A stretch of DNA of 64,000 nt from Bermanella sp. WJH001 (lineage in GTDB: Bacteria > Pseudomonadota > Gammaproteobacteria > Pseudomonadales > Oceanobacteraceae): the NCBI RefSeq assembly GCF_030070105.1, contig NZ_JASJOO010000002.1:186001-250000 (forward strand), given 5' to 3'. This document shows, in pieces, positions 56,157-62,922 of this stretch (positions are counted from its first letter, which is position 1; the number at the start of each line of letters is the position of its first letter). Made by a program: the position numbers and the translations under genes. A model generated the notes under the pieces. That model did no database searches and was not told the origin of the DNA. It was given only the letters and a program-made list of their open reading frames with translations.

Positions 56157-56189
56157 ACCGGCTTAAGAAATTAAGCCGGTTTTCTTTTT
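56157..56189 (+). terminator. Terminator of the eut-amt operon
   Basis: Perfect 10-bp stem ACCGGCTTAA with TTAAGCCGGT, GAAA loop, then TTTCTTTTT. Confidence 0.94.
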
Positions 56190-56230
56190 CTGGGGATCGT
56201 AGCTCCCGAACGCAGTGCGCTCCAGCACCA

Positions 56231-56270
56231 TCGTTCATCCTGAGCAGTGAGGAACGAACGTAGTCGAAGG
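56231..56270. repeat. Dispersed repeat module (family 3)
   Basis: TCGTTCATCCTGAGCAGTG followed by GGAACGAACGTAGTCGAAGG; related to 17957-17994 and to the units of the 63.5 kb array. Confidence 0.7.
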
Positions 56271-56329
56271 GGGTACTATCAAAGGCGAAACTGCGGTTTT
56301 TTTGATCGTGTGAAGTATCAAAACCTTCT

Positions 56330-56363
56330 CATTCTGGATGATCAAAGCTAGCACGGTTCCTTT
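56330..56363. repeat. Dispersed repeat module (family 1)
   Basis: CATTCTGGATGATCAAAGCT and following bases match the modules at 17049 and 17432 with a few changes. Confidence 0.7.
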
Positions 56364-56488
56364 TCTGGGATGCGTAGCACGCGAACGCAGTGAGATCCCC
56401 AGTCCCCTCTTTGCTCATGCTTCACACCATGCGCCTCGTATATATTAACAAAGCGCTTTGGATGTAGCGGTGTTCAGAAATCGCATGT

Positions 56489-56627
56489 TGTTTTCGTGAC
56501 GGGTTTAATTTGCGTGAGTCTTGGTGTGTCATTTTGTGGGAGGGCGCTGCGCGCGATAACTTTTTAATGAGTTTGGTTCTTTTCTGGTGTGGCTATTTCT
56601 ATTTCAAGAACTCTTACCCCTTGATTA
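56489..56627. repeat. Imperfect long repeat, copy 1 (contains family 2 module)
   Basis: Begins TTTTCGTGACGGGTTTAATT and runs through GTGGGAGGGCGCT to CCCCTTGATT. The second copy at 56722-56879 has a 24-base insertion after GGGCGCT. Confidence 0.85.
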
Positions 56628-56721
56628 CACCTAGCTATCCACGGCGGCTCTTGAATCGTTTTCAATTTCGTCATACTCGACGCGAGGCACGAGCAGATCG
56701 GGTATCCATTGTCGCATTTTG

Positions 56722-56879
56722 TTTTTGTTACGGGTTTTATTTACGTGAGTTTTGGTGTGGTATTTTGTGGGAGGGCGCTCGGCGTGCCCCTTGTGGGTAT
56801 GCGCGCGATAACTATTTAATGAGTTTGGTTCTTTTCTGGTGTGGCTATTTCTATTTCAAGTACTCTGACCCCTTGATTG
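56722..56879. repeat. Imperfect long repeat, copy 2 (contains family 2 module)
   Basis: Diverged duplicate of 56489-56627; the part TTTAATGAGTTTGGTTCTTT at 56813 onwards is nearly identical in both and recurs at 17824. Confidence 0.85.
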
Positions 56880-57107
56880 CTTAGGTTTAATTGCTCTGGC
56901 TAAATACATAATAGTACGCTCAAACTGGGATTCAGTAAGCTGCGAAGCTAAGTATGAATGTTATGCAAATTAAGAAGGTAGGTATGTAATTGGTTATGCC
57001 ATGGTGTTTTAAAAAATAGCTCGAATACAGCCCGTTAAATCATTAATATTACGCTTAATTGATAAAAAATTTACCCCCAATTACTCTTTAAGCCAAAGGA
57101 ATGTGCT

Positions 57108-57860
57108 TTGAATACGCCTTTTAGAATCACCTTTACTCTATTTTTCTGTCTATTATCTGGGTGTCAGCTCGGTATTTTTGAAGAAGATAAAGATAATCAA
57201 GATAGTGAAAACGATATTTCGGGTGTTTGGTCAGGCACTCAGCAAACAAGCATAAGTGTGTCCGATTCTGGTTTTAGCTCGTATCAGCAAAGCCAATCAG
57301 AATTACACTGGGTTATTAGAAGAAAAAGCGATGGCACCATCGAGATTCCAGATTGTTATAACGGCTATGAAGAAATAGAAGTTATAAACAATGCGTTTAC
57401 TTACAATGACATCGACTACCGTATCATTAATGAAGAACGGATCACCGCTTCACTTGAAATCAGTGGCTATACCAATATATCAACAACAATAGAGATGCAT
57501 AGAAAGAGTAAAGATATAAATCCTATTGGTGAAATATCAGGCACTTGGAGTGAGTATGACAATCATACTGTTACTACTCCTATTTACTGTGCCAATATTT
57601 CCTCACTCAGTATTAGTACAAGTAATGGAGATAATTTTTCAGAGGACACCATTACCGTTAATAATGGTACAGACTTTAGCCTTCTATCTATTCGCACGGG
57701 TACAAATGCCCACAAATATATTCAAATAAAATATGATAATAAAGATATGTATGGGTTTGAACGAAATGGTTTTGATTACATAGAGATAGAATTCCCAGGT
57801 GCTGAAAAGCCGTTTTTTAGCTTTTCAGCACAAGAAGGGAGCAATACTTTAGAAGGCTGA
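57108..57860 (+). CDS. Predicted lipoprotein, unknown function
   Basis: The 250-residue product has a signal peptide ending in the lipobox LLSGC, so the mature protein begins at Cys about residue 19 and is likely an outer-membrane lipoprotein. The mature part starts with an acidic linker (EEDKDNQDSEND) and contains two related stretches, ISGVWSGTQ and ISGTWSEYD, that look like tandem lipocalin-like or META-like strands. It starts on TTG at 57108 with AAAGGA seven bases upstream; ATG 57101 is out of frame. AT-rich composition fits the neighbouring acquired region. Confidence 0.72.
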   Translation: MNTPFRITFTLFFCLLSGCQLGIFEEDKDNQDSENDISGVWSGTQQTSISVSDSGFSSYQQSQSELHWVIRRKSDGTIEIPDCYNGYEEIEVINNAFTYNDIDYRIINEERITASLEISGYTNISTTIEMHRKSKDINPIGEISGTWSEYDNHTVTTPIYCANISSLSISTSNGDNFSEDTITVNNGTDFSLLSIRTGTNAHKYIQIKYDNKDMYGFERNGFDYIEIEFPGAEKPFFSFSAQEGSNTLEG

Positions 57861-57887
57861 ATTACGTTAAACAAGCCGCTATAATAA

Positions 57888-57907
57888 CAGGCGAAATCGC
57901 CTCTCTT
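57888..57907 (+). terminator. Weak terminator after lipoprotein gene
   Basis: AGGCG and CGCCT pair over a four-base loop and are followed by CTCTTTTGC. Short stem, so low confidence. Confidence 0.4.
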
Positions 57908-58028
57908 TTGCATCGCAATAATGTAATGCTGTTTTTATCATGGGTGCCTGATTGTTCTGTATGTGCTCCAAACAGGAAAGATAACGCCCTTCACTCTAAA
58001 AAAAATTGTCTCTAATTTGGTGCGTTAT

Positions 58029-58502
58029 ATGAAGTTTAGATTTATGAAGTCGATTGGGCTTATAGTCACTATTTCTTTGATACAAGGTTGTGCTAAAAAT
58101 GTAATTTACCCTAAAGAATCATTCACAGACACTTATCCGAAGCAACAATTCAGTACTAATTATCCAAGGGGGCAATTTGGTATAAATAATTGCTTTAATT
58201 TAGAGAGTTGTTCACTGAACATAATGCTTAGGGTAAGGGGTAATGCAAAATGGATATGTGACAAAAAATCCAGCAATAAAGAAGTATCGATACTGGCTAA
58301 ATTTACGAGAGGCGGTCTAATTATTGACACCGATGTGTCTAATTCAAGTGAAGATGATGAGTTTGATAAAGCGGCCTTGGAAGCTGTAATTCTATCAGCT
58401 CCTTTTACGGAGTTATCTAATTTAAATGATAAAGATTTTAAAGAGGCTGCTGAAATAACCTTTAAATTTACTGGTAATAACCGAATTGCAGATGATTTTT
58501 AG
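58029..58502 (+). CDS. Lipoprotein with TolA/TonB-like C-terminal domain
   Basis: A protein of about 157 residues from ATG 58029 (ATG 58044 is an alternative) with a signal peptide and lipobox LIQGC. The middle contains a short repeat, KESFTDTYPKQQFSTNYPRG. The C-terminal 90 residues resemble the TolA/TonB C-terminal fold (DTDVSNSSEDDEFDKAALEA, then SAPFTELSN and EITFKF). It has no membrane anchor helix as in true TonB. It converges with the cassette array; possibly the array's left flank. Confidence 0.65.
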   Translation: MKFRFMKSIGLIVTISLIQGCAKNVIYPKESFTDTYPKQQFSTNYPRGQFGINNCFNLESCSLNIMLRVRGNAKWICDKKSSNKEVSILAKFTRGGLIIDTDVSNSSEDDEFDKAALEAVILSAPFTELSNLNDKDFKEAAEITFKFTGNNRIADDF

Positions 58503-58510
58503 TTAATAAA

Positions 58511-58672
58511 TCATATTGAAAGTAAAAGCAAACTAACTGGAAAATCTAGTAAGAATATGAGTATCCAACCCATATATTTACTAGGATCTTGTGATTCGTA
58601 TATCAGCAACCCCAACCAAGAAACAGCAAGGAAATGGGCTGCTGGCAATATAAGCATTATAAATAACTTCAA
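58511..58672 (-). CDS. Hydrophobic protein of the last cassette, probably truncated
   Basis: A 53-codon frame from TTG 58672 encodes two membrane helices (LKLFIMLILPAAHFLAVSWLG and YMGWILIFLLDFPVSLLLL). The AGGT of the recombination-site core GTTAGGT just upstream can serve as ribosome site, as in other cassettes. The protein stops at 58511, directly beside the convergent gene ending at 58502, and looks cut short. No recombination site follows it, so this cassette has lost its 3' end. Confidence 0.5.
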   Translation of the reverse strand: MKLFIMLILPAAHFLAVSWLGLLIYESQDPSKYMGWILIFLLDFPVSLLLLSI

Positions 58673-58678
58673 GTGGAC

Positions 58679-58755
58679 ACCTAACGCCGTGCGCAGCAGC
58701 TTGTTTTGCAAAACAAGTGACAGTTTTACAAGTCCGTTGCTGCACCTTGTTATGC
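58679..58755 (-). repeat. attC recombination site A
   Basis: Plus-strand ACCTAAC (58679-58685) and GTTATGC (58749-58755) cores. The inner arms GTGCGCAGCAGC and GTTGCTGCAC pair with an extra-helical base, around TTGTTTTGCAAAACAAG. On the minus strand the R' core is a canonical GTTAGGT. Confidence 0.85.
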
Positions 58756-59166
58756 GTTGCCTGTAATAAGGGACTTATCTTCTCTATCGTCCCAGCACAT
58801 TGACGTGACCAGCCAGTTGCCATTGTTGTTAATTAGCTGAAACAAATTAACTCCATAACGAGTTTGGGTGCCATTTTTACCCTTAAAAATGAGTTCATAT
58901 TCTGAACTTATTTGCGCTACATTGCCGAATATTTTAACATTATTGCGTATCTCCGACTCTTTGATTGAGACGATATTTCCATTTTCAATATTGTTTGCAA
59001 TCATTTCGACATAGTCTGGCACTGACTTTATAACAGGTGATTCGCCTTTATTGTTAATGAGAACACCTAACTCAATAAAGGATGATTCCAATAATTTGAA
59101 ATTTGGCTTATCCCCTTCATCAAATGAAATCGCACTATAAATTTTCGCTGGGATATCCTTAAGCAT
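58750..59166 (-). CDS. Cassette gene: NTF2-like (SnoaL-type) protein
   Basis: A 138-residue product whose pattern of one long N-terminal helix followed by mixed strands (NVAQISSEYELIFKGKNGTQ, VNLFQLINNNGNWLVTSMCW) suggests an NTF2-like fold of the SnoaL/DUF4440 kind, a common small ligand-binding or enzymatic scaffold. AAGGAAAG precedes the ATG. The last codons read NA followed by TAA lying in the attC core GCATAAC. Function cannot be specified. Confidence 0.75.
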   Translation of the reverse strand: MLKDIPAKIYSAISFDEGDKPNFKLLESSFIELGVLINNKGESPVIKSVPDYVEMIANNIENGNIVSIKESEIRNNVKIFGNVAQISSEYELIFKGKNGTQTRYGVNLFQLINNNGNWLVTSMCWDDREDKSLITGNA

Positions 59167-59215
59167 ATTCTTTCCTTAACTCTTTAAAGCGATAATAACT
59201 TGCTATCTGCGCCCC

Positions 59216-59301
59216 GCATAACGCCTCGAATCACCGGAAGCAAAAAAAGAGCGACGAAGGAGTGGCGCTTTTTGCTCTCCGAGTGAATGCGATTGTTATG
59301 C
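59216..59301 (-). repeat. attC recombination site B
   Basis: GCATAAC (59216-59222) and GTTATGC (59295-59301) are perfect complements. The arms TCACCGGAAGCAAAAA and TTTTTGCTCTCCGAGTGA pair with two unpaired bases on one side, the asymmetry that tells an integrase which strand to use. Confidence 0.88.
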
Positions 59302-60042
59302 TTTTTTATTAATAGCATCTATAGCTTTAAGCATTGCTGAGATATCCTGCTTCATTCTTTCAGTAACCTCCAAATCATCATAGTACTGTTTTCCATGAAA
59401 CCGAATTATTACTTCTTTTGAAGAGGTAATCTTGTCTGCAAGCATACGGTATTCAGCTTTATCTAGATCGAGATAGGTGTATTCCCATACTTTAGTATAG
59501 TGATCTCTATAGAATTTAAGCGCAGGGGATTTCCAGGTAAAATCATCGGCAACAATTGTAATTCTATTGGAAAAGATCCAGTCGCTTCCGTAGTAATTTA
59601 TTTTGAGTAACGCACTCGCTTTGGATTTCGTAAAACTACCTTTCAGCGAAACGTATGAATTGGAAGAATATGGGCCAGATATATACCTAAGTGGCTCAAA
59701 TTTGATGATTTTATCTACTTTATCATACTCCTTATAGAATCTTGTTAACCCATTTAGTAGGTCATTTCGTTTCCCTAATGGAAGGTTTTCAATATACTCT
59801 TTTAAGAATCCGTTCCAAGTGTCACCTCGTAAGAGCATGTCGTTACTAAGCTTCATCTCCCTAGGATAGTATTTGTAATTAACGTCGGTTTTTAACTCTG
59901 CCCCTTCAAACAAAGGCTCCCATTTCGGTGTAATCGAGGAGGTTTGTGCAGTATTTTCTGTTGAGCGCGGTGGATAGGTTGGGTTAGTTGCCGCGCAACC
60001 AGCAAATATGAAAGTGAGGGTAATTGCGAATATTCTTTTCAT
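59296..60042 (-). CDS. Cassette gene: lipoprotein, unknown function
   Basis: A 248-residue product with signal peptide MKRIFAITLTFIFAGC ending in a lipobox at FAGC. The mature part begins with a Pro/Ser/Thr linker (ATNPTYPPRSTENTAQTSS) and continues as a mixed alpha/beta domain (LLRGDTWNGFLKEYIENLP, VSLKGSFTKSKASALLKINY). ATG 60042 has AAAGGA upstream; the ORF reads on through the decayed recombination site to 60138 but that part is not coding. The stop codon lies in the attC core. Confidence 0.75.
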   Translation of the reverse strand: MKRIFAITLTFIFAGCAATNPTYPPRSTENTAQTSSITPKWEPLFEGAELKTDVNYKYYPREMKLSNDMLLRGDTWNGFLKEYIENLPLGKRNDLLNGLTRFYKEYDKVDKIIKFEPLRYISGPYSSNSYVSLKGSFTKSKASALLKINYYGSDWIFSNRITIVADDFTWKSPALKFYRDHYTKVWEYTYLDLDKAEYRMLADKITSSKEVIIRFHGKQYYDDLEVTERMKQDISAMLKAIDAINKKA

Positions 60043-60061
60043 TGGAACGATTCCTTTTTGA

Positions 60062-60136
60062 TCATAACGATTAGCTAAGGGGCGGGCTGTAGCCCGTCCC
60101 AGTGAGCGAAGCGAACGATTTGAGTGACTTGTATGC
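60062..60136 (-). repeat. Degenerate attC-like site C
   Basis: TCATAAC (60062-60068) opens the site, but the right core reads TTGTATGC instead of TTGTTATGC, having lost one T from the essential GTT. Between them is a strong GCGGGCT/AGCCCGT hairpin. The outer arms pair poorly, so this is either a decayed attC or another hairpin element. Confidence 0.45.
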
Positions 60137-60138
60137 AT

Positions 60139-60645
60139 TTACAAGAGTCCTAGGAGAGCTGCCGCCCCTGCGCCAACAATACTTGCTACTGTGCTGTTTT
60201 CCAGAACTTTTCTTAACGCTGATTTCGCCTCTTGGTCACCACTTTTTGCGACAGCTTCAACAAGATTTTGAACGCTAATATTTACAGTCTGTGAGTTGTT
60301 GTTTCCTACCTGCACCTGCTCGCCATTAATTGAGCCAATGTTAAAAGTAGAGGATTGAGTGTTTGTTGTGTGCGGCTGCGCCGAAAGGTTTTCCACTTTA
60401 AGTATTAGCAGATTCTTATGCCGTGTTCCTGCGCCAAGAGTTCCGCCTGCCTGAAATTGAGCATCAATTACCTTGAGTTCGATTTCGCGACTTCCAGATT
60501 TTTGAATGATTGTGTCGCCTATCCCTACGTCAGGTTCGTCAGTATATGGAACTCGTAATGTGCCTTTCGACATATTGCGCTGACCGCTGAATTCAGAGTC
60601 GGCGATTATGATCTTCTCTGGATAAGCAAGTTCGTCAATATTCAT
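60139..60645 (-). CDS. Cassette gene: protein with RHIM-like amyloid motif
   Basis: A 168-residue protein in three parts: a beta-rich N-terminal domain (1-90; KIIIADSEFSGQRNMSKGT), a low-complexity Asn/Thr/Gln linker carrying NGEQVQVGNNNSQTVN at 108-122, and a C-terminal helix ending in the glycine/alanine-rich hydrophobic tail SIVGAGAAALLGLL. The VQVGNNN core matches the RHIM consensus (I/V)Q(I/V)G and the related bacterial and fungal amyloid signalling motifs. AGGAAG precedes ATG 60645; a longer frame would begin inside the recombination site. Function as an effector or adaptor is inference. Confidence 0.75.
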   Translation of the reverse strand: MNIDELAYPEKIIIADSEFSGQRNMSKGTLRVPYTDEPDVGIGDTIIQKSGSREIELKVIDAQFQAGGTLGAGTRHKNLLILKVENLSAQPHTTNTQSSTFNIGSINGEQVQVGNNNSQTVNISVQNLVEAVAKSGDQEAKSALRKVLENSTVASIVGAGAAALLGLL

Positions 60646-60669
60646 GCGGTCTTCCTGCGGTTGATTTGT

Positions 60670-60771
60670 GCATAACGCCTGGCACAGCGGTGAGTTAAAC
60701 TGGCGTTTTTTGTGCGGCTTTTTGCACAAAAAGTGACAGTTTGACGAGTCCGTTGCTGCCACTTGTTATGC
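60670..60771 (-). repeat. attC recombination site D
   Basis: GCATAAC (60670-60676) and GTTATGC (60765-60771). The arms TGGCACAGCGG and CCGTTGCTGCCA pair with unpaired extra bases; the centre contains GTGC and GCAC with A/T runs and AAACTG with CAGTTT. This is the longest and best preserved site of the array. Confidence 0.9.
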
Positions 60772-61164
60772 ATTTGTTGACTTTCCTCGTACATTTACGC
60801 CTTTTTTAATGACTCTGCCGTCCTGCATTACTAATCTTGTTGAACATTCGGCGGTGTAATAATCCCACTCTTTTATATTAAAGTGAAACTCTATAGTTGC
60901 CTCTTGTAAATCTAGATTGGTGAATCCTTCTTGAATCAACATTTCATTAAAGCGTTCTTTCAATCCATTTGATGAAAGCTCGAGTGGCTCAGTCACATCA
61001 ATATTGTTAGGTAATATATTGTCACTTAGTAAATCTAGCTCAATTTTAGATAGGCCTGCTTTATCGCATGATTCTGCGAGATGAGGATGCATCCAAGAAA
61101 GTCCGCTCACCGAATGATGAGAGAAACTGTGGGCTACACTTTTCAATCGTTTATATGAACTCAT
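60766..61164 (-). CDS. Cassette gene: hypothetical protein
   Basis: A 132-residue soluble protein starting MSSYKRLKSVAHSFSHHSVS. There are a His-rich N-terminal segment (HSFSHHSVSGLSWMHPHL) and a C-terminal beta region (EATIEFHFNIKEWDYYTAEC). It resembles hypothetical proteins I have seen in cassette arrays but no function is known. No clear ribosome site precedes the ATG. The stop codon is the TAA of the attC core GCATAAC. Confidence 0.75.
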   Translation of the reverse strand: MSSYKRLKSVAHSFSHHSVSGLSWMHPHLAESCDKAGLSKIELDLLSDNILPNNIDVTEPLELSSNGLKERFNEMLIQEGFTNLDLQEATIEFHFNIKEWDYYTAECSTRLVMQDGRVIKKGVNVRGKSTNA

Positions 61165-61176
61165 TTATCTATCGAT

Positions 61177-61233
61177 GCATAACGCCTGCCAGCAGAGGCG
61201 CAGAATGCGTCCTGCTGGCTGGCTTTGTTATGT
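61177..61233 (-). repeat. attC recombination site E
   Basis: GCATAAC (61177-61183) and GTTATGT (61227-61233); short 57-bp site with arms TGCCAGCAG and CTGCTGGC(TGG). It begins three bases beyond the stop of the first cassette gene. Confidence 0.85.
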
Positions 61234-61236
61234 GAA

Positions 61237-62004
61237 TTAATACAAGAAGTACCCTTTTATTTGGTTCTCTGAATCTTGATTGAAGGACAATTCAAGCTTT
61301 GTCTGTCCATCTGATAATTGTGACACTCTATAGCTACCCTCGGTAATTAAAATATTTTTATTGGGTGGAGTGAAAATCGTAATATTATTTTTGTGATCAA
61401 AATTACCACCTGTACCTGATAAGTCTAGGTTACTGATATTTAGACTCGAAGTCTTAACACTCCAACATGAGCTATCAGCAGGGCAAGATTCGGAGTAAAT
61501 TGATGCCTTCACTTGGTCACCCGATGGGAATGAAACCACTGATTTATCTATATAGTATGCGCTCCAGTTATTACCATTTAACAACCCTGCCATAGGTTTT
61601 TCATCAAATTTATAGCAATATTTTTCAGTTGCGAGTAAAGGTGGTAGGTCGCGCGTAGCTGCAAAAAATGTTGCTCTGATATCAACCTTGGGTGAACCGT
61701 CAACTTCTGCCAGTACTGTAGGCAGCACTCTGTCTGGGTAGCAGAACCGACTAAAATTTACACTTACAGAGCTATTATCGTTTTCTGTTAAAACTTTAAA
61801 GGAGTCACCCATCAACCCTAAGGTGAAGTTATTCTCTGCAGAAAAATATTTGGAATTTTCAGGGTCTTTTATTAGTCCTCTTATTGCAGTTATATCCTGC
61901 TTTATAACTGCATCCCAAAATGTTTGAACCAATACTTCATTATTTGAAGGTTTGGAGCATGCGGTAATGCTTAAAATTAAAGCTAAAGTAATTAATGGTC
62001 TCAC
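61237..62004 (-). CDS. Cassette gene: lipoprotein, unknown function (first cassette)
   Basis: A 255-residue product with a short signal peptide and lipobox ITAC. The start is GTG at 62004, seven bases after AAGGA. The N-terminal helix of the mature part (NNEVLVQTFWDAVIKQDITA) resembles the opening of NTF2-like domains; the rest is beta-rich with four cysteines. This is the first cassette of the array, so it is nearest any external promoter. Family not recognised. Confidence 0.78.
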   Translation of the reverse strand: MRPLITLALILSITACSKPSNNEVLVQTFWDAVIKQDITAIRGLIKDPENSKYFSAENNFTLGLMGDSFKVLTENDNSSVSVNFSRFCYPDRVLPTVLAEVDGSPKVDIRATFFAATRDLPPLLATEKYCYKFDEKPMAGLLNGNNWSAYYIDKSVVSFPSGDQVKASIYSESCPADSSCWSVKTSSLNISNLDLSGTGGNFDHKNNITIFTPPNKNILITEGSYRVSQLSDGQTKLELSFNQDSENQIKGYFLY

Positions 62005-62056
62005 TTAGATATCCTTATTTTTATTAATTAGTAACACGGAAACATAACATTTTAAT

Positions 62057-62175
62057 CGTGCGCGTGCGCGTTTAGACATTGTCAGACAATGCTGTTTTTC
62101 GGCCATAAGTATTTGAAGGGAAAGCGGTTTCTTTGAAATCCATTTCAAATCTTGCAGGAAAAACGCGCACGCACG
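62057..62175. repeat. Long-range inverted repeat with nested palindromes
   Basis: CGTGCGCGTGCGCGTTT (62057-62073) is nearly complementary to AAACGCGCACGCACG (62161-62175). Inside lie CATTGTC/GACAATG (62077-62083, 62085-62091) and TTTGAAAT/ATTTCAAA (62132-62139, 62142-62149). Confidence 0.85.
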
Positions 62176-62182
62176 GTGTATT

Positions 62183-62206
62183 GAAATAACAGGCGCCTGT
62201 TATTTC
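62183..62206. repeat. Perfect 24-bp palindrome
   Basis: GAAATAACAGGC is followed at once by its exact complement, with no central spacer. It has no T-run, so it is not a terminator; a dimeric-protein binding site or recombination-related structure is possible. Confidence 0.95.
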
Positions 62207-62559
62207 TAAGCACGTGTTTGTATGTGGCTGATTTTGCATGGTTTTTAAATAATCATCCAGTGTAAACGCGCATTTTGTTGAATAAAAAATAGGCTTAAAT
62301 CAATCAAAATGTCGGTTTTCAAAAATACACTGTTTATATATCAGGTGGTTTATCATTTGCTGGTCTGAGTGATTAGTTGAGCTGACAGGCTGGGGCGGGC
62401 ATTATCCGCCGTGTTGCTGGGTGTTTTGATCATCAGTGTTGAAATATGTTGTTTGGTCGTGCCTAACAGACTTACTCAAGGCAAGGTTGCTGGTTAGTGC
62501 TGCACTTCAAATGGAAATCCGGTTACCATAACCCTTTTATTTATTAGTCTGTTTATATT

Positions 62560-62892
62560 ATGTCATTACCTGCTTGCCCAAAATGCCAATCAGAATTTGT
62601 TTACCAAGATCAAAACCATTTAATTTGCCCTGAATGTGCGTATGAATGGAATCCGGATGAGCCCGATGCGGATGTCATTGAAATGAAAGATGCCAACGGC
62701 ACCTTGTTACAAGAGGGCGATAAGGTGACGTTTGTAAAAGACCTTAAAGTGAAGGGCAGTTCTCAAGTACTTAAAATCGGCACGAAAGCGGTGATAAAAC
62801 GCATTGTCGAAGGCAAAGACCATCAACTTGATTGTAAGGTCGATGGCACTGGCGACATGATGGTGACGGCAAAGTTTGTTAAAAAAGCGTAA
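62560..62892 (+). CDS. yjdM: Zinc-ribbon protein YjdM (formerly PhnA)
   Basis: The 110-residue protein has a zinc ribbon (PKCQ and CPECAYEW, four cysteines in the first 31 residues) and a C-terminal SH3-like domain ([20 protein letters not shown]). It matches E. coli YjdM over its full length. Despite the old name it is not part of C-P lyase, and its role is unsettled. It is followed 30 bases later by a methyltransferase-like gene. Confidence 0.95.
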   Translation: MSLPACPKCQSEFVYQDQNHLICPECAYEWNPDEPDADVIEMKDANGTLLQEGDKVTFVKDLKVKGSSQVLKIGTKAVIKRIVEGKDHQLDCKVDGTGDMMVTAKFVKKA

Positions 62893-62922
62893 ACAGCGTG
62901 ATTGTTATAAAGCGGAGAGTCT

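Larger units (their letters stand above)
56190..57107. other. Second gene-free repeat island
   Basis: About 900 bases with modules shared with the 16.9-18.1 kb island and an internal imperfect duplication. A 124-codon open frame at 56510-56884 is built from the two duplicated units, is unusually rich in Trp, Cys and Phe, and lacks a ribosome site, so it is not called a gene. Confidence 0.75.
58511..62048 (-). mobile_element. Integron-type gene cassette array without integrase
   Basis: Six short genes point the same way with almost no space between them and no promoters. They are separated by imperfect palindromes bounded by GCATAAC-like and GTTATGC-like cores (58679-58755, 59216-59301, 60670-60771, 61177-61233, and a decayed one at 60062-60136); a lone ACATAAC core at 62042-62048 marks the 5' edge. 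In three cassettes the stop codon is the TAA inside GCATAAC. This is the organisation of integron cassettes with attC sites. No integron integrase gene is in the window, so it is a cluster of attC sites lacking an integrase here. Confidence 0.85.
62005..62559. other. Gene-free palindrome-rich region at the array's 5' edge
   Basis: About 550 bases with no gene. The lone ACATAAC core at 62042-62048 is followed by nested inverted repeats up to 62206, then AT-rich sequence that may contain promoters for yjdM (plus strand) and possibly for the cassette array (minus strand). No integrase remnant was found in any frame. Confidence 0.7.

Noticed and set aside
56510-56884. 124-codon plus-strand open frame with repeated LVLFWCGYFYF
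   Set aside because: It is made of two copies of an intergenic repeat, has odd Trp/Cys/Phe composition, and has no ribosome site; related repeat copies at 17.8 kb keep no such frame.
57963-58040. Further attC site (AGATAAC ... GTTATAT) before the TolA-like lipoprotein gene
   Set aside because: Cores are loosely present but the inner arms do not pair convincingly, and the gene points against the array.
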